NCBI GenBank assembly: GCA_038748365.1
Contig: JBCDIZ010000007.1
Coordinates: 1 to 64,000, forward strand
Source of the DNA: Alterisphingorhabdus sp038748365
GTDB taxonomy: Bacteria > Pseudomonadota > Alphaproteobacteria > Sphingomonadales > Sphingomonadaceae
DNA length: 64,000 bases
Direction of reading: 5' to 3'
Under the pieces are notes generated by a model that did not search any database, was not told the DNA's origin, and worked only from the letters and a program-made list of their open reading frames with translations. Positions 16,604 to 25,174 of the stretch are shown here, one piece after another (within the stretch, counting starts at the first letter, position 1; each line of letters starts with the position of its first letter). A program made the position numbers and the translations under genes.

Positions 16604-17325
16604 TAATACATATGCTGGCCGCCATTGATCGACAGCGTTGAACCCGTAACAAATTCGGCATCATCCGAAGTCAGGAAGGTCACGCCGCGCGCAATCTCTT
16701 CCGCCTGCCCCAGACGCCCGACGGGAATCTGCGCCACAATCTTTTCCATCACCTTTTCCGGAATGCTCGACAGCATCTCGGTGGCGATATAGCCCGGCGC
16801 TATGGCGTTCGCAGTGACGCCATAGCGTGCCCCTTCCATCGCCAGCGATTTGGTAAAGCCGTGAATGCCCGATTTGGCGGCGGCATAGTTGACCTGACCG
16901 ATCTGGCCGCCCTGACCATTGACCGAACCGATATTGACGATACGGCCCCAGCCGCGGGTGCGCATGCCGGGGAACACACCCTTGGCCATGTTAAAACAAC
17001 CAGTGAGATCAACGCGAATAACCTCATCCCACTGCTCCCATGTCATTTTCATCATCGTTGCGTCGCGAGTGATGCCGGCATTGTTGACGAGAATATCGAT
17101 ATCACCATGGTCGGCGCTGATTTTCTCAACCGCTTCCATGCAGCTATCAAAATCGCCCACATCCCATTTCTGGGTGGCGATGCCAGTGCGCTCGGTAAAT
17201 GCCTGCGCGGCAGCATCATTACCGCCATAGCTGGCAACAACGGTGCGCCCCTGATCCTTCAGCGCCAGACTTATCGCCTCACCAATACCGCGTGTGCCGC
17301 CGGTTACCACTGCTACTCTGCTCAT
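16603..17325 (-). CDS. phaB: acetoacetyl-CoA reductase
   Basis: A 240-residue short-chain dehydrogenase that reduces acetoacetyl-CoA to (R)-3-hydroxybutyryl-CoA with NADPH, supplying polyhydroxybutyrate synthesis. It shows the glycine motif TGGTRGIGE, NNAG with the following ITRDATMMKM typical of PhaB, and the catalytic YAAAK with the upstream Ser in NIGSVNGQGGQIGQVNY. The start at 17325 has a strong purine-rich site (AGGAGAGG) six bases upstream; the six-codon longer frame lacks one. No phaA or phaC lies nearby. A FabG-like role is less likely given the PhaB-type central segment. Confidence 0.92.
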   Translation of the reverse strand: MSRVAVVTGGTRGIGEAISLALKDQGRTVVASYGGNDAAAQAFTERTGIATQKWDVGDFDSCMEAVEKISADHGDIDILVNNAGITRDATMMKMTWEQWDEVIRVDLTGCFNMAKGVFPGMRTRGWGRIVNIGSVNGQGGQIGQVNYAAAKSGIHGFTKSLAMEGARYGVTANAIAPGYIATEMLSSIPEKVMEKIVAQIPVGRLGQAEEIARGVTFLTSDDAEFVTGSTLSINGGQHMY

Positions 17326-17496
17326 TGCTTTCCTCTCCTGCATGATGAAGCTATTCGCAACATATATTTGGCCGGAGATTAGAAAGGCTTATGCTGAGTC
17401 ACAAGTTGACGCGAACGGTAGGTGGGAGAAGCCGGATGCGGTTGCCGAAGTGAATTGGCTGCGATCTGGCAATATGCGTGGCGATCAGCGTGATCC

Positions 17497-18345
17497 TTAC
17501 GACTGCAACATCGCGTCTATCCAGTCTATGACCACTGCACCGGCGCCATGTATTTCATCGCTGGTATGCACATGCGCAGGGTCTGAAAGGATTGCGTCTG
17601 CTCCAAAATATTGTGGCTGCAGCATATCGGCATCGGCGATGACCTGCACTCTGCCTTTGCCTATGCGACAATCTGCAATCAGGCCTCTACCTAGAAAGGT
17701 GCATTGATCATCGGTATCGGTCGGCTGGGTGACAAAATGCCCGGCCTGCGTCACCGGGACGACTTTGGCGCCCACCTTGACTAGCCAGCTTTCTTCAGGC
17801 TGATCTTCATCGATCCGCTGCTCCAACCCCCAATGGGCAAAAAGCGGCGACAGCAATGTCGTACCTTCCGGCCTGCGCGGGTCGCCATAGGGGAAAATAC
17901 TGTGCCAATGCAGAAACGGGTCGGCAAAGACCAAAGCCTGCCCGCCATTGCGTAGCCAGTCATCAAGCTGCACCAGTTCATCGGGTGAAAAAGGCCGTGC
18001 CTGTGCCAGTAGCAGCAGTTCAGGTTCATTGGAAAGCCCGTCTTCCAGCACATCATGCACATTGAGGCTGTAGCGCGCATAAAGCGTCTCACCCAGCGGG
18101 TGCATAGTGTTATTGGCCAGCCTGTCCGCGATGTCATAGGCTTCAGGATTGAATAGCGGCAGGCTAGTTAGCACCGACACTTTTTTGTCGGCGAATGGGG
18201 ATGTGCTGCTCGCGCCTTCGAGAGGCGGCATCGCGTCTTCACGATCAGCTATACCGGTCGATAGACTAAGCGTTAGCCCTATCGCTATGAGCAATGCTGT
18301 TGCTACTGCCATGATTATCGGCCCCGAATTGCGTCTATTGGCCAT
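17497..18345 (-). CDS. GldG-like membrane-anchored protein
   Basis: A 282-residue protein with one N-terminal membrane helix (residues 10-30) and a large periplasmic domain resembling the GldG / ABC_transp_aux family, whose members accompany ABC-2 exporters. Supporting segments are KVSVLTSLPLFNPEAYDIAD near the start, ELVQLDDWLRNGGQALVFADPFLHW in the middle and GKGRVQVIADADMLQPQYFG near the end. No ABC-2 permease or ATPase is adjacent here, which is unusual. It is the third gene of a leftward run behind cysK and a small membrane protein, 18 bases apart. Fold assignment is moderate, function open. Confidence 0.6.
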   Translation of the reverse strand: MANRRNSGPIIMAVATALLIAIGLTLSLSTGIADREDAMPPLEGASSTSPFADKKVSVLTSLPLFNPEAYDIADRLANNTMHPLGETLYARYSLNVHDVLEDGLSNEPELLLLAQARPFSPDELVQLDDWLRNGGQALVFADPFLHWHSIFPYGDPRRPEGTTLLSPLFAHWGLEQRIDEDQPEESWLVKVGAKVVPVTQAGHFVTQPTDTDDQCTFLGRGLIADCRIGKGRVQVIADADMLQPQYFGADAILSDPAHVHTSDEIHGAGAVVIDWIDAMLQS

Positions 18346-18363
18346 GCCTAGCCGTCCACTGGT

Positions 18364-18726
18364 TTATTGCTGCTCCTGCGCCGGAGCGATACCATCGCCT
18401 TGATCGGGTGCGGCGGGCAGATCAGGGACTTCATCTTCATTAAGAACCTCTTCCGGATCGGCCAGACTTTCATCCGGGGCAATATCCGGCACTACGCCGA
18501 GATCTACCAGCGGCTCATTGGGCTGATCCTCGACCGGCGTAGCGGCTTGCTGCTCCACTGCGCCCTCTGCGGTCACTGTATCCACCGGCTCTTCGTCACT
18601 CGTGCCTTCCAGCACCAGACTGGCCATCGCCACCATCAAGAGCACAGCAATCACGCCAACCGCACCAATTTGCAGGCGTTGAAGCACATGGCTGTCGCTT
18701 TTCAGATTAACAGATGACTGGTTCAT
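18364..18726 (-). CDS. small membrane protein with acidic periplasmic tail
   Basis: A 120-residue protein with one membrane helix (about residues 20-42, IGAVGVIAVLLMVAMASLVL) followed by an 80-residue tail rich in Glu, Asp, Pro and Gln with almost no basic residues. I do not recognise a family. Its ATG overlaps the stop of cysK by ATGA, and the GldG-like gene follows 18 bases later, so it is co-translated with both. The design suggests a short tether whose disordered acidic tail reaches into the periplasm. Confidence 0.7.
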   Translation of the reverse strand: MNQSSVNLKSDSHVLQRLQIGAVGVIAVLLMVAMASLVLEGTSDEEPVDTVTAEGAVEQQAATPVEDQPNEPLVDLGVVPDIAPDESLADPEEVLNEDEVPDLPAAPDQGDGIAPAQEQQ

Positions 18727-19757
18727 GCGGCATTCCCGTTATCGGCCAGCCACGGAAAGACCGGCAGTTCCTTTTTGCGCAGCCATTCCGGGTTGTACAG
18801 TGTCGAAAGATAACGAAAACCGGTGTCGCACAAAATCGTCACCACCCGCGCGCTGCTGCCACGCTCTTTGGCCAGTTGCTTGCCCAAAGCGATAGCGCCG
18901 GCGACATTGATACCCGATGAAAGGCCCAGACACAGTCCTTCTTCAGCGAGCAAGCGCCGGACCCAGACCAGCCCTTCCTCATCCGAAATGCGGAACTGAG
19001 TATCGATCGGCGCGCCTTCCAGATTAGCGGTGATGCGGCCCTGCCCGATCCCTTCGGCGACCGAGGAGCCTTCGGACTTCAACTCACCATGCGCATAGTA
19101 ATTATATAGTGCCGCACCATGTGGGTCGGTCAGTGCGATGCAGACGTTCTGGTCTTTTTCCTTCAGCCCCATGCCAACCCCGGATATGGTGCCGCCAGTT
19201 CCCGCCGCACAGGTAAAGCCGTCAACCCTGCCCTCCATCTGTTCCCAGATTTCCTTGCTGGTGCCCTCAATATGCGCACGGCGATTAGCAATATTGTCAA
19301 ACTGCCCGGCCCAAACCGCGCCTTCGGTTTCTTCGGCCATCCGACGCGAAACATGCTGGAAATGGGCCGGGTCTGCATATTTGGTCGGTGGGACCAGCAC
19401 CAGTTGAGCCCCCAAGGCCCGCAGCGTATCCATTTTCTCTTTCGACTGATTGTCGGGCATGACAATGACAGTTTTATACCCCAGAGCATTGGCCACAAGC
19501 GCGATGCCGATGCCCGTATTGCCCGCCGTACCTTCAATAACCGTGCCACCGGGCTTTAATTCGCCGCGTGCTTCGGCATCGCGGATCATGTAAAGCGCCG
19601 CCCGATCCTTCACCGAAGATCCGGGATTGGCATATTCGCACTTGCCGTAAATCTCGCAACCAGCTTCATCGCTGGGGCCTTTGAGGCGGACCAAGGGTGT
19701 GTCACCGATCAGATCGAGGGTCGAGCCTGTGGCCATAGGCGGTATCATTGTGTTCAT
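18723..19757 (-). CDS. cysK: cysteine synthase A
   Basis: A 344-residue PLP enzyme that makes cysteine from O-acetylserine and sulfide. The PLP lysine lies in NPGSSVKDRAALYM near residue 50, the substrate loop in EGTAGNTGIGIALVA, and the phosphate-binding glycines in AAGTGGTISGVG. At 344 residues it belongs to the longer CysK branch found in alphaproteobacteria and fungi. It leads an apparent operon with two membrane proteins of unknown role. A cystathionine beta-synthase-like activity is possible in this branch, but no CBS domains are present. Confidence 0.92.
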   Translation of the reverse strand: MNTMIPPMATGSTLDLIGDTPLVRLKGPSDEAGCEIYGKCEYANPGSSVKDRAALYMIRDAEARGELKPGGTVIEGTAGNTGIGIALVANALGYKTVIVMPDNQSKEKMDTLRALGAQLVLVPPTKYADPAHFQHVSRRMAEETEGAVWAGQFDNIANRRAHIEGTSKEIWEQMEGRVDGFTCAAGTGGTISGVGMGLKEKDQNVCIALTDPHGAALYNYYAHGELKSEGSSVAEGIGQGRITANLEGAPIDTQFRISDEEGLVWVRRLLAEEGLCLGLSSGINVAGAIALGKQLAKERGSSARVVTILCDTGFRYLSTLYNPEWLRKKELPVFPWLADNGNAA

Positions 19758-19798
19758 GCCCTTTCACATAGGCCCCCATGGCGGGGACGGCAAGAAAG

Positions 19799-21340
19799 TT
19801 AGGCTTGCCCCTCGCTAAGCTTGGGTGATGCCGACAACCCAAACCAGTCATGGAAATCTGCCCGTTCGGTCTCGCTCATATGCAGACCGCATTTGGTGCG
19901 ACGCCAGAGGATGTCCTCGGCTTCCCGCGCCCATTCTTGATCGACAAGATAACGCACCTCGGCTTCGCTGAGGCCACCGCCAAATTGCGCGCCGAGTTGC
20001 TCCATCCGATCACAATTGCCGATGATATTATGAATGCGCGTGCCATAGCAGCGGCCCATCCGCCACAGCATATCCTCAGGCATCCAGCGATAGCTCGCCC
20101 GCAGTTCGGCAAAAAACGCATCAAAATCAGCATTGGCGATATCACCGCCCGGTAGTGGCTTATGCGCTGTCCAGCCCGGTTTTTCTCGACCGCTATGCTC
20201 GCTCAGTCCCAATGGGTCAGCCAGCTTTTCCATCGCATGTTCGGCGAGCTTACGACAGGTGGTAATCTTGCCGCCAAAGATGGAGAGCAAGGCCACACCA
20301 TCCTCCGGTGTATCCAGATCAAACACATAGTCGCGCGTCACCGTCGAGGCATTGTCCGCCTTGTCATCATAAAGCGGCCGCACCCCCGAATAGGTCCAGA
20401 CAATATCCTGCCTTGTGACCGGCGTGGCGAAATAGTCATTCGCTATCGAGAGCAGATACTCCGTCTCGGCTTCGGAAATCTTCGGCGGTCCATCGGACGG
20501 ATCATAGGGCGTGTCAGTGGTACCTATCAGGGTGAAATCGCGCTCATAAGGGATGGCGAATACAATACGCTTGTCGCTATTCTGGAACATATAGAGATGC
20601 TCCCCCGGATAGAGCCGCCGCACGACGATATGACTGCCCTTTACAAGACGCAGATTCTGTCGGTTGCTGCCCGGATAGGCACGGTTCAATATGTCATCGA
20701 CTGCCATACCAGCAGCGTTGACCACAGCGCGCGCGTGAAACTCTTCCGCGCCACTATTTGCATCGGCAGTGAGATGCCAATGCCCGCCCTCGCGCGTCAG
20801 CCCGGTACACCGGGTGCGCACCCGGATATCGGCGCCGCGCTCCGCAGCATCGAGCGCATTGAGCACCACCATGCGCGCATCATCGGTCCAGCAATCGGAA
20901 AAGGCGAACCCCTTTTGCAGATGCTCCTGCAATATCCCGGCATAAGGTGGCTGGTGAAGATCGACCGTCTCGGTCCCGGGCAGGATTTTGCGCGCGCCGA
21001 GATTGTCATAGAGAAACAACCCCAGCCGCAGCATCCAAGCCGGACGCAGGTTTTTGTTATGCGGCAACACGATCCGCAACGGCCAGATAATATGCGGCGC
21101 CGATTGCAACAGCACCTCACGCTCAAGCAAAGCCTCACGCACCAGCCGGAACTCGAGATGCTCGAGATAGCGCAAACCACCATGCACCAGCTTGCTCGAG
21201 GCGCTGCTGGTCTCGCCCGCCAGATCGCCCTTTTCCAGCAGCAACACTTTAAGGCCGCGCCCCGAAGCATCGCGGGCAATCGCGGCACCATTGATCCCGC
21301 CACCGATGATAGCAAGGTCATATGGTGCTTCGCTCTTCAT
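19799..21340 (-). CDS. glpD: aerobic glycerol-3-phosphate dehydrogenase
   Basis: A 513-residue flavoprotein that oxidises glycerol-3-phosphate to dihydroxyacetone phosphate at the inner membrane and passes electrons to quinone. The FAD-binding N-terminus is clear (LAIIGGGINGAAIARDASGR then ASSKLVHGGLRYLE), as is the GTTDTPYD segment near the middle and a DAO-type C-terminal helical domain. Length is normal. No glpK, glpF or glpR is adjacent. It lies 41 bases downstream of cysK's start in the same direction. Confidence 0.95.
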   Translation of the reverse strand: MKSEAPYDLAIIGGGINGAAIARDASGRGLKVLLLEKGDLAGETSSASSKLVHGGLRYLEHLEFRLVREALLEREVLLQSAPHIIWPLRIVLPHNKNLRPAWMLRLGLFLYDNLGARKILPGTETVDLHQPPYAGILQEHLQKGFAFSDCWTDDARMVVLNALDAAERGADIRVRTRCTGLTREGGHWHLTADANSGAEEFHARAVVNAAGMAVDDILNRAYPGSNRQNLRLVKGSHIVVRRLYPGEHLYMFQNSDKRIVFAIPYERDFTLIGTTDTPYDPSDGPPKISEAETEYLLSIANDYFATPVTRQDIVWTYSGVRPLYDDKADNASTVTRDYVFDLDTPEDGVALLSIFGGKITTCRKLAEHAMEKLADPLGLSEHSGREKPGWTAHKPLPGGDIANADFDAFFAELRASYRWMPEDMLWRMGRCYGTRIHNIIGNCDRMEQLGAQFGGGLSEAEVRYLVDQEWAREAEDILWRRTKCGLHMSETERADFHDWFGLSASPKLSEGQA

Positions 21341-21362
21341 GAACGCGCGCCCTTGCTTAACA

Positions 21363-21515
21363 TCGTCATCCCCGCGCAGGCGGGGATCAGGCTTTTCACT
21401 TTTGACTCACGCGGAGACGCGGAGACGCGGAGGATTTGATACTTGATACCAGTCTCTCCGCGCCTCCGCGTCTCCGCGTGAACACATTTAGCCTTGGCCC
21501 CGCCTTCGCGGGGCC
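21363..21515. repeat. three-hairpin repeat element, copy 1
   Basis: A central hairpin of two 25-base arms (21408-21432 and 21456-21480, 24 of 25 paired) is built from direct repeats of the unit ACGCGGAG. It is flanked on the left by CCCCGC-GCAG-GCGGGG and on the right by GGCCCCGC-CTTC-GCGGGGCC (21496-21515). A second copy of the same design with covarying arms lies at 49391-49531. Confidence 0.85.
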
Positions 21516-21554
21516 GACGAAATGGAAGGTTCAGAGATAAAAGCATCACCGTGC

Positions 21555-22241
21555 TCAATCCCGCGCCGCGCGGATGGCGGCACCAGCGGCGATTGGTGAT
21601 ATGGCAAGCAGAAACAGGCTAACCGCCGCCAACAGCATCAGGCCATTTTGCCCACCTTGCACATTGCTGCCCGCGCCAAAGATCAGCATCGGCACGGCCA
21701 GTGGCAGGAAAAGCAGCCCACCCAGCGCTGTGCCCGAGCGCAGGCCCGCCATGATTGCCGCGATCAACACCGCCAACGCCGCAAGACCCGGTGTGGCGAG
21801 CAACAGGCCGGTCATCAGCACAGCGAGCTGTTCGCTATTCTGTCCCAGCAGCGCAGAAGCGATGATCGTGGCGAGCAGCAGCGGCGGCGCGAAGCTCAGC
21901 CAATGGGCGATAATCTTCGCCGCCATTACCCATTCCTCGGATATGCCGCGCACGGCGTAGAAATCATAATGGCCCGATTGCCGGTCGGGCAGCACCAGCC
22001 GATCAATCGGCAGGATCGCCGCGAGCAGCGCCGCGACCCAGATGACCCCGCCCCCAGTACGTGACAGCAGCGGCATATCCGGGCCGACGGCAAAGGGATA
22101 GAGAATGGCCACAGTGAGAAAAAACAGCACCGGCAGCAGAAAACCACCCTGTCCACTATCGCCGCCGCCGAGACCATAGGCTCGCGCGACATCGCGGCGG
22201 ATCAGCCGCAGCAATATGGCGGGAAGGCCCGGACGGCTCAC
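21555..22241 (-). CDS. ccmB: haem exporter / cytochrome c maturation permease
   Basis: A 228-residue inner-membrane protein with six hydrophobic helices of the CcmB family. CcmB with CcmA forms an ABC module that, with CcmC and CcmD, releases haem-loaded CcmE for attachment to c-type cytochromes. Family features are the N-terminal LLRLIRRDVARAYG with GGFLLPVLFFLTVAILYPFA, and ILPIDRLVLPDRQSG in the first cytoplasmic loop. It overlaps ccmA by 4 bases. ccmC-ccmI are not in the window, a split arrangement known in several alphaproteobacteria. Confidence 0.93.
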   Translation of the reverse strand: MSRPGLPAILLRLIRRDVARAYGLGGGDSGQGGFLLPVLFFLTVAILYPFAVGPDMPLLSRTGGGVIWVAALLAAILPIDRLVLPDRQSGHYDFYAVRGISEEWVMAAKIIAHWLSFAPPLLLATIIASALLGQNSEQLAVLMTGLLLATPGLAALAVLIAAIMAGLRSGTALGGLLFLPLAVPMLIFGAGSNVQGGQNGLMLLAAVSLFLLAISPIAAGAAIRAARD

Positions 22242-22885
22242 AGCGCGTCCTCTGTATCGGGCTGATATTCAGCAATGTCCAGCGTGGCATCGCCCAGCCC
22301 CGGCAAGGGCAGATGCGACGCTGCAAGGACGATCCCACCAGCATTGCGATGCGCGCTGAACAAATTTCCCAACAGTGCGAGCGCCGCCTGATCGAGACCA
22401 TTGGCAGGTTCATCCACTAGCCAGATCGGGGCATTACCCATCGCCATCAGCGCCAGTGCCGCGCGCTTGCGTTGTCCGGTCGAGAATATCCGCACCGGAA
22501 TATCGGCCAGCGATGTCAGATAAAGCGCCTCCAGCGCAGCATCGCGGCGGGCATCCGAAATGCTATCAATCGCCTGCCAGAACCGCAGCGTTTTGGTGAG
22601 CGTCTGGTCGCTGTCGAGCGGCAAGCGATCATCGCACAAGGCAATATTGCCCGTGACCTCAAGCGATCCCGCAAAGACCGGTAGCAGCCCGGCAATCATC
22701 CTGAGCAGGCTCGATTTGCCGATACCATTGGGACCAACCAGTGTAAGCGCATCACCGGGCGCAAGCTCCATATCCAGCCCGCGAAACAGCAGTCTGTCGC
22801 CACGACGGCAGGCCAGATCGGTCGCCGAAAGCCGGGCCTGCTCGCTAGAGATGGGATGTGCGTCCGCCATAATCTGGCGGGGCAT
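22238..22885 (-). CDS. ccmA: cytochrome c maturation ABC ATPase
   Basis: A 215-residue ATPase that drives haem handling in cytochrome c maturation with CcmB. Walker A is GPNGIGKSSLLRMIAGLLP near residue 53; the signature is FSTGQRKRAALALMA, the STGQ form usual in CcmA; Walker B is WLVDEPANGLD. The start at 22885 or the in-frame Met six codons on are both possible. It is first in a two-gene operon with ccmB and is divergent from the pterin dehydratase gene. Confidence 0.93.
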   Translation of the reverse strand: MPRQIMADAHPISSEQARLSATDLACRRGDRLLFRGLDMELAPGDALTLVGPNGIGKSSLLRMIAGLLPVFAGSLEVTGNIALCDDRLPLDSDQTLTKTLRFWQAIDSISDARRDAALEALYLTSLADIPVRIFSTGQRKRAALALMAMGNAPIWLVDEPANGLDQAALALLGNLFSAHRNAGGIVLAASHLPLPGLGDATLDIAEYQPDTEDAL

Positions 22886-23002
22886 GGCGGAATGTGCTCA
22901 AAAGCTCAAGCATGTTGCACATGGCGGCGCGCCAAAAAGCGGTTTACTGTTCCGTACAAAGGCGATGATTCGCCTGATAGGACAGGAAAGGAAAGCACGA
23001 AT

Positions 23003-23296
23003 ATGGCCGCCATCAGCCCCCTAAGCGAAGCCGAACGCAGCACCGCGCTGCAGGATCTGCCGCAATGGACCTATGACAAGGACAATAAAGGCATCGCCCG
23101 CAGCTTCGCCTTTGGCAATTTTGTCGAGGCTTTCGGCTTTATGTCCTCAGTGGCACTGCTGGCGGAAAAGGCGGATCATCATCCTGAATGGTCGAATGTC
23201 TATAACCGGGTGGAGATTTTGCTAACGACGCATGATGCCGGTGGTTTGTCCGAGCGGGATATCGCACTGGCCAAACAGATTGATGCGCTGATTTAG
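23003..23296 (+). CDS. phhB: pterin-4a-carbinolamine dehydratase
   Basis: A 97-residue enzyme that dehydrates 4a-hydroxytetrahydrobiopterin, recycling the cofactor of phenylalanine hydroxylase; homologues also act as a transcription coactivator (DCoH). The active site is intact in EKADHHPEWSNVYNRVEI, with HDAGGLSERDIALAKQID at the end. I chose the ATG at 23003 because AGGAAAGGAAAG lies just upstream; the longer in-frame extension has no family support. It is a single gene followed by a REP-like repeat. Confidence 0.93.
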   Translation: MAAISPLSEAERSTALQDLPQWTYDKDNKGIARSFAFGNFVEAFGFMSSVALLAEKADHHPEWSNVYNRVEILLTTHDAGGLSERDIALAKQIDALI

Positions 23297-23321
23297 GTTT
23301 CTGCACGAACTATATGAGTAA

Positions 23322-23403
23322 CCGTTCGCCCTGAGCTTGTCGAAGGGCTGCACTTCGCTTTGTAAAGAAAAGAACGGTGCTTCGACAAGCTCAGCACGAA
23401 CGG
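23322..23403. repeat. REP-like inverted pair (CTGAGCTTGTCGAAG type)
   Basis: CCGTTCGCCCTGAGCTTGTC and, inverted, GACAAGCTCAGCACGAACGG bound the element, with a 40-base centre. The core CTGAGCTTGTCGAAG recurs singly at 39010-39030 and as CTGAGCCTGTCGAAG at 28441. It lies between convergent phhB and the SDR gene. Confidence 0.8.
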
Positions 23404-23415
23404 GTTTTTGTGATC

Positions 23416-24225
23416 TCAATTCCCGCCAACTACATCGCCGATATTCGCCAGTTCCATTTGTTGCTTGCGCAACCGGCCACGCATCCAACGGGAGGCGAAC
23501 CAGAGTTTTTTCGCCATTTTGTTGACTGGTGTATGCACATTGTCACCATGCACCGCATCCCATGCGGCGGGGCCGATAATCTCTATCGGACTGACCTCGA
23601 CGCCCGCTTCCTCAAGCCGCTGCTTGCCGGTCTGATTGGTGCCCTCGACCACCTCGCCGATAATCGCAGTGTCGATAAAGCCCGGCATCAACGAGCGCGA
23701 ACGTATGCCATATTTGCGCAGCTCAATATCATGCGCCTCGGCCAACCCACGCACCGCAAATTTGGTGGCGCTATAGACGCTAAGGTCCGCCACGCCATAA
23801 ATGCCCGCCGCTGATGCGGTGTAGAGAATGCAGCTGTCATCGCTATTTTTCAGCATTTCAAAACAGGCGCGCGTACCATTGAGAACACCAGTAAAATTGA
23901 CCGCAATCTGACTGTCAATGTCCTCATCTTTCATATCCTGAATCGGCCCGCCACTGCCAATGCCGGCATTGTTGAACAGTACATGCATCGTGCCGCCGGT
24001 TTTCTCGGCAAATTCGGCGACGACGCTCTTCCACTGCTCGCGATTGGTGACGTCGAGGATATGGGTTGAGCTTTGCCCGTCGGGGATCAGCGCCGCGCTT
24101 TCGGCAAGACCATCGGCATTGATGTCCGCCAGACCGACAAACCAGCCGCGTTCACCAAAATAACGGCCTACCTCACGTCCTAATCCCGATGCACCGCCGG
24201 TAATGAAAATCGATTTCTGCGTCAT
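23416..24225 (-). CDS. short-chain dehydrogenase/reductase
   Basis: A 269-residue NAD(P)-dependent oxidoreductase of the classical SDR type. It has TGGASGLGREVG for cofactor binding, the acidic residue in LADINADG that favours NAD(H), NNAGIG, the catalytic Ser in YTASAAGIYG and the YSATK motif. Substrate cannot be told. It lies alone, convergent with phhB and divergent from the betaine transporter genes. The C-terminal 60 residues are extended compared with minimal SDRs. Confidence 0.9.
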   Translation of the reverse strand: MTQKSIFITGGASGLGREVGRYFGERGWFVGLADINADGLAESAALIPDGQSSTHILDVTNREQWKSVVAEFAEKTGGTMHVLFNNAGIGSGGPIQDMKDEDIDSQIAVNFTGVLNGTRACFEMLKNSDDSCILYTASAAGIYGVADLSVYSATKFAVRGLAEAHDIELRKYGIRSRSLMPGFIDTAIIGEVVEGTNQTGKQRLEEAGVEVSPIEIIGPAAWDAVHGDNVHTPVNKMAKKLWFASRWMRGRLRKQQMELANIGDVVGGN

Positions 24226-24358
24226 GTTCGGTTTCCTCTCCTGAACGCCACAGTCTTTACATCTATGTCAATAGCTTCCGCCTGCTATAGGCTGGCCAAA
24301 CCGCGCTCGCAATGGCTATAGCGGCATCCATGAGTTTTCAGGGGCCGATATTATCAGC

Positions 24359-25174
24359 ATGAACACCGACACTGCCGCTACGGCGCGCGGCCCCGCTATC
24401 GCTTACCAGGGACTTGCAAAATATTATGGCGAAACCACCGCGGTCGCGCCGTTGGACATAGACATTGCGCCAGGGACTTTGGTGGCTCTGGTCGGTGCTT
24501 CGGGGTCGGGCAAATCGACGCTGCTGAAAATGACCAACCGCCTGATCGAGCCGAGCCAAGGCGGTGTGCAGATTGGTGGCGAAGATATTACCGCGCAGGA
24601 TGCGCACACCTTGCGCCGCGCCATTGGCTATGTGTTTCAGAATATCGGTCTTTTCCCGCATATGACCATCGCCCAGAATATCGGCATCGGGCCAAAGCTG
24701 TCGGGTGATGGGCCGCTATCGGCCGAAGCTATTGACGACCTGCTTACCCTTGTCGACCTGCCGACAGATTTTGCCAGTCGGATGCCTGATCAGCTTTCCG
24801 GTGGTCAGCAACAACGTGTCGGGGTAGCCCGGGCTCTGGCGGGCAAGCCGGGGTTGATGCTGATGGATGAACCGTTCGGCGCGCTCGATCCGGTGACACG
24901 TGAGCTGTTGGCGCATGAATATCGCCGCCTGCACGATGATATGGGGCTAACCACGATCATGGTGACGCATGATATGGCCGAGGCGCTGCTGATCGCCGAC
25001 CGCATCTGGGTGATGGCGGGCGGGCGGATCGCCGCCGATGCAACGCCGGGTGAATTGCTCGCCGGTGGTTGCGGGCCGGAAGCCGAGGAACTGGTCGCGG
25101 TGCCGCGTGGTCAGGCGGAAAAGCTGGTCGAAGCGCGCCGCGCGGCGCTGGCTAATGGACAGGTCGCATCATGA
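24359..25174 (+). CDS. glycine betaine/choline-type ABC transporter ATPase (OpuCA-like)
   Basis: A 271-residue ATPase of the quaternary-amine import branch. Walker A is GASGSGKSTLLKMTNRLIEP, whose MTNRLIEP continuation is typical of OpuCA/ProV-type proteins; LSGGQQQRVGVARAL and LMDEPFGALDPVTR follow. No CBS domains are found at the C-terminus, so osmotic sensing through that domain is absent. Its TGA overlaps the ATG of the permease fusion by 4 bases. The pair would import an osmoprotectant such as glycine betaine or choline. Confidence 0.92.
   Translation: MNTDTAATARGPAIAYQGLAKYYGETTAVAPLDIDIAPGTLVALVGASGSGKSTLLKMTNRLIEPSQGGVQIGGEDITAQDAHTLRRAIGYVFQNIGLFPHMTIAQNIGIGPKLSGDGPLSAEAIDDLLTLVDLPTDFASRMPDQLSGGQQQRVGVARALAGKPGLMLMDEPFGALDPVTRELLAHEYRRLHDDMGLTTIMVTHDMAEALLIADRIWVMAGGRIAADATPGELLAGGCGPEAEELVAVPRGQAEKLVEARRAALANGQVAS

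Noticed and set aside
21408..21480. CRISPR-like direct repeats (ACGCGGAG units)
   Set aside because: Units are 8 bases without spacers and are arranged as a palindrome; no cas genes nearby.
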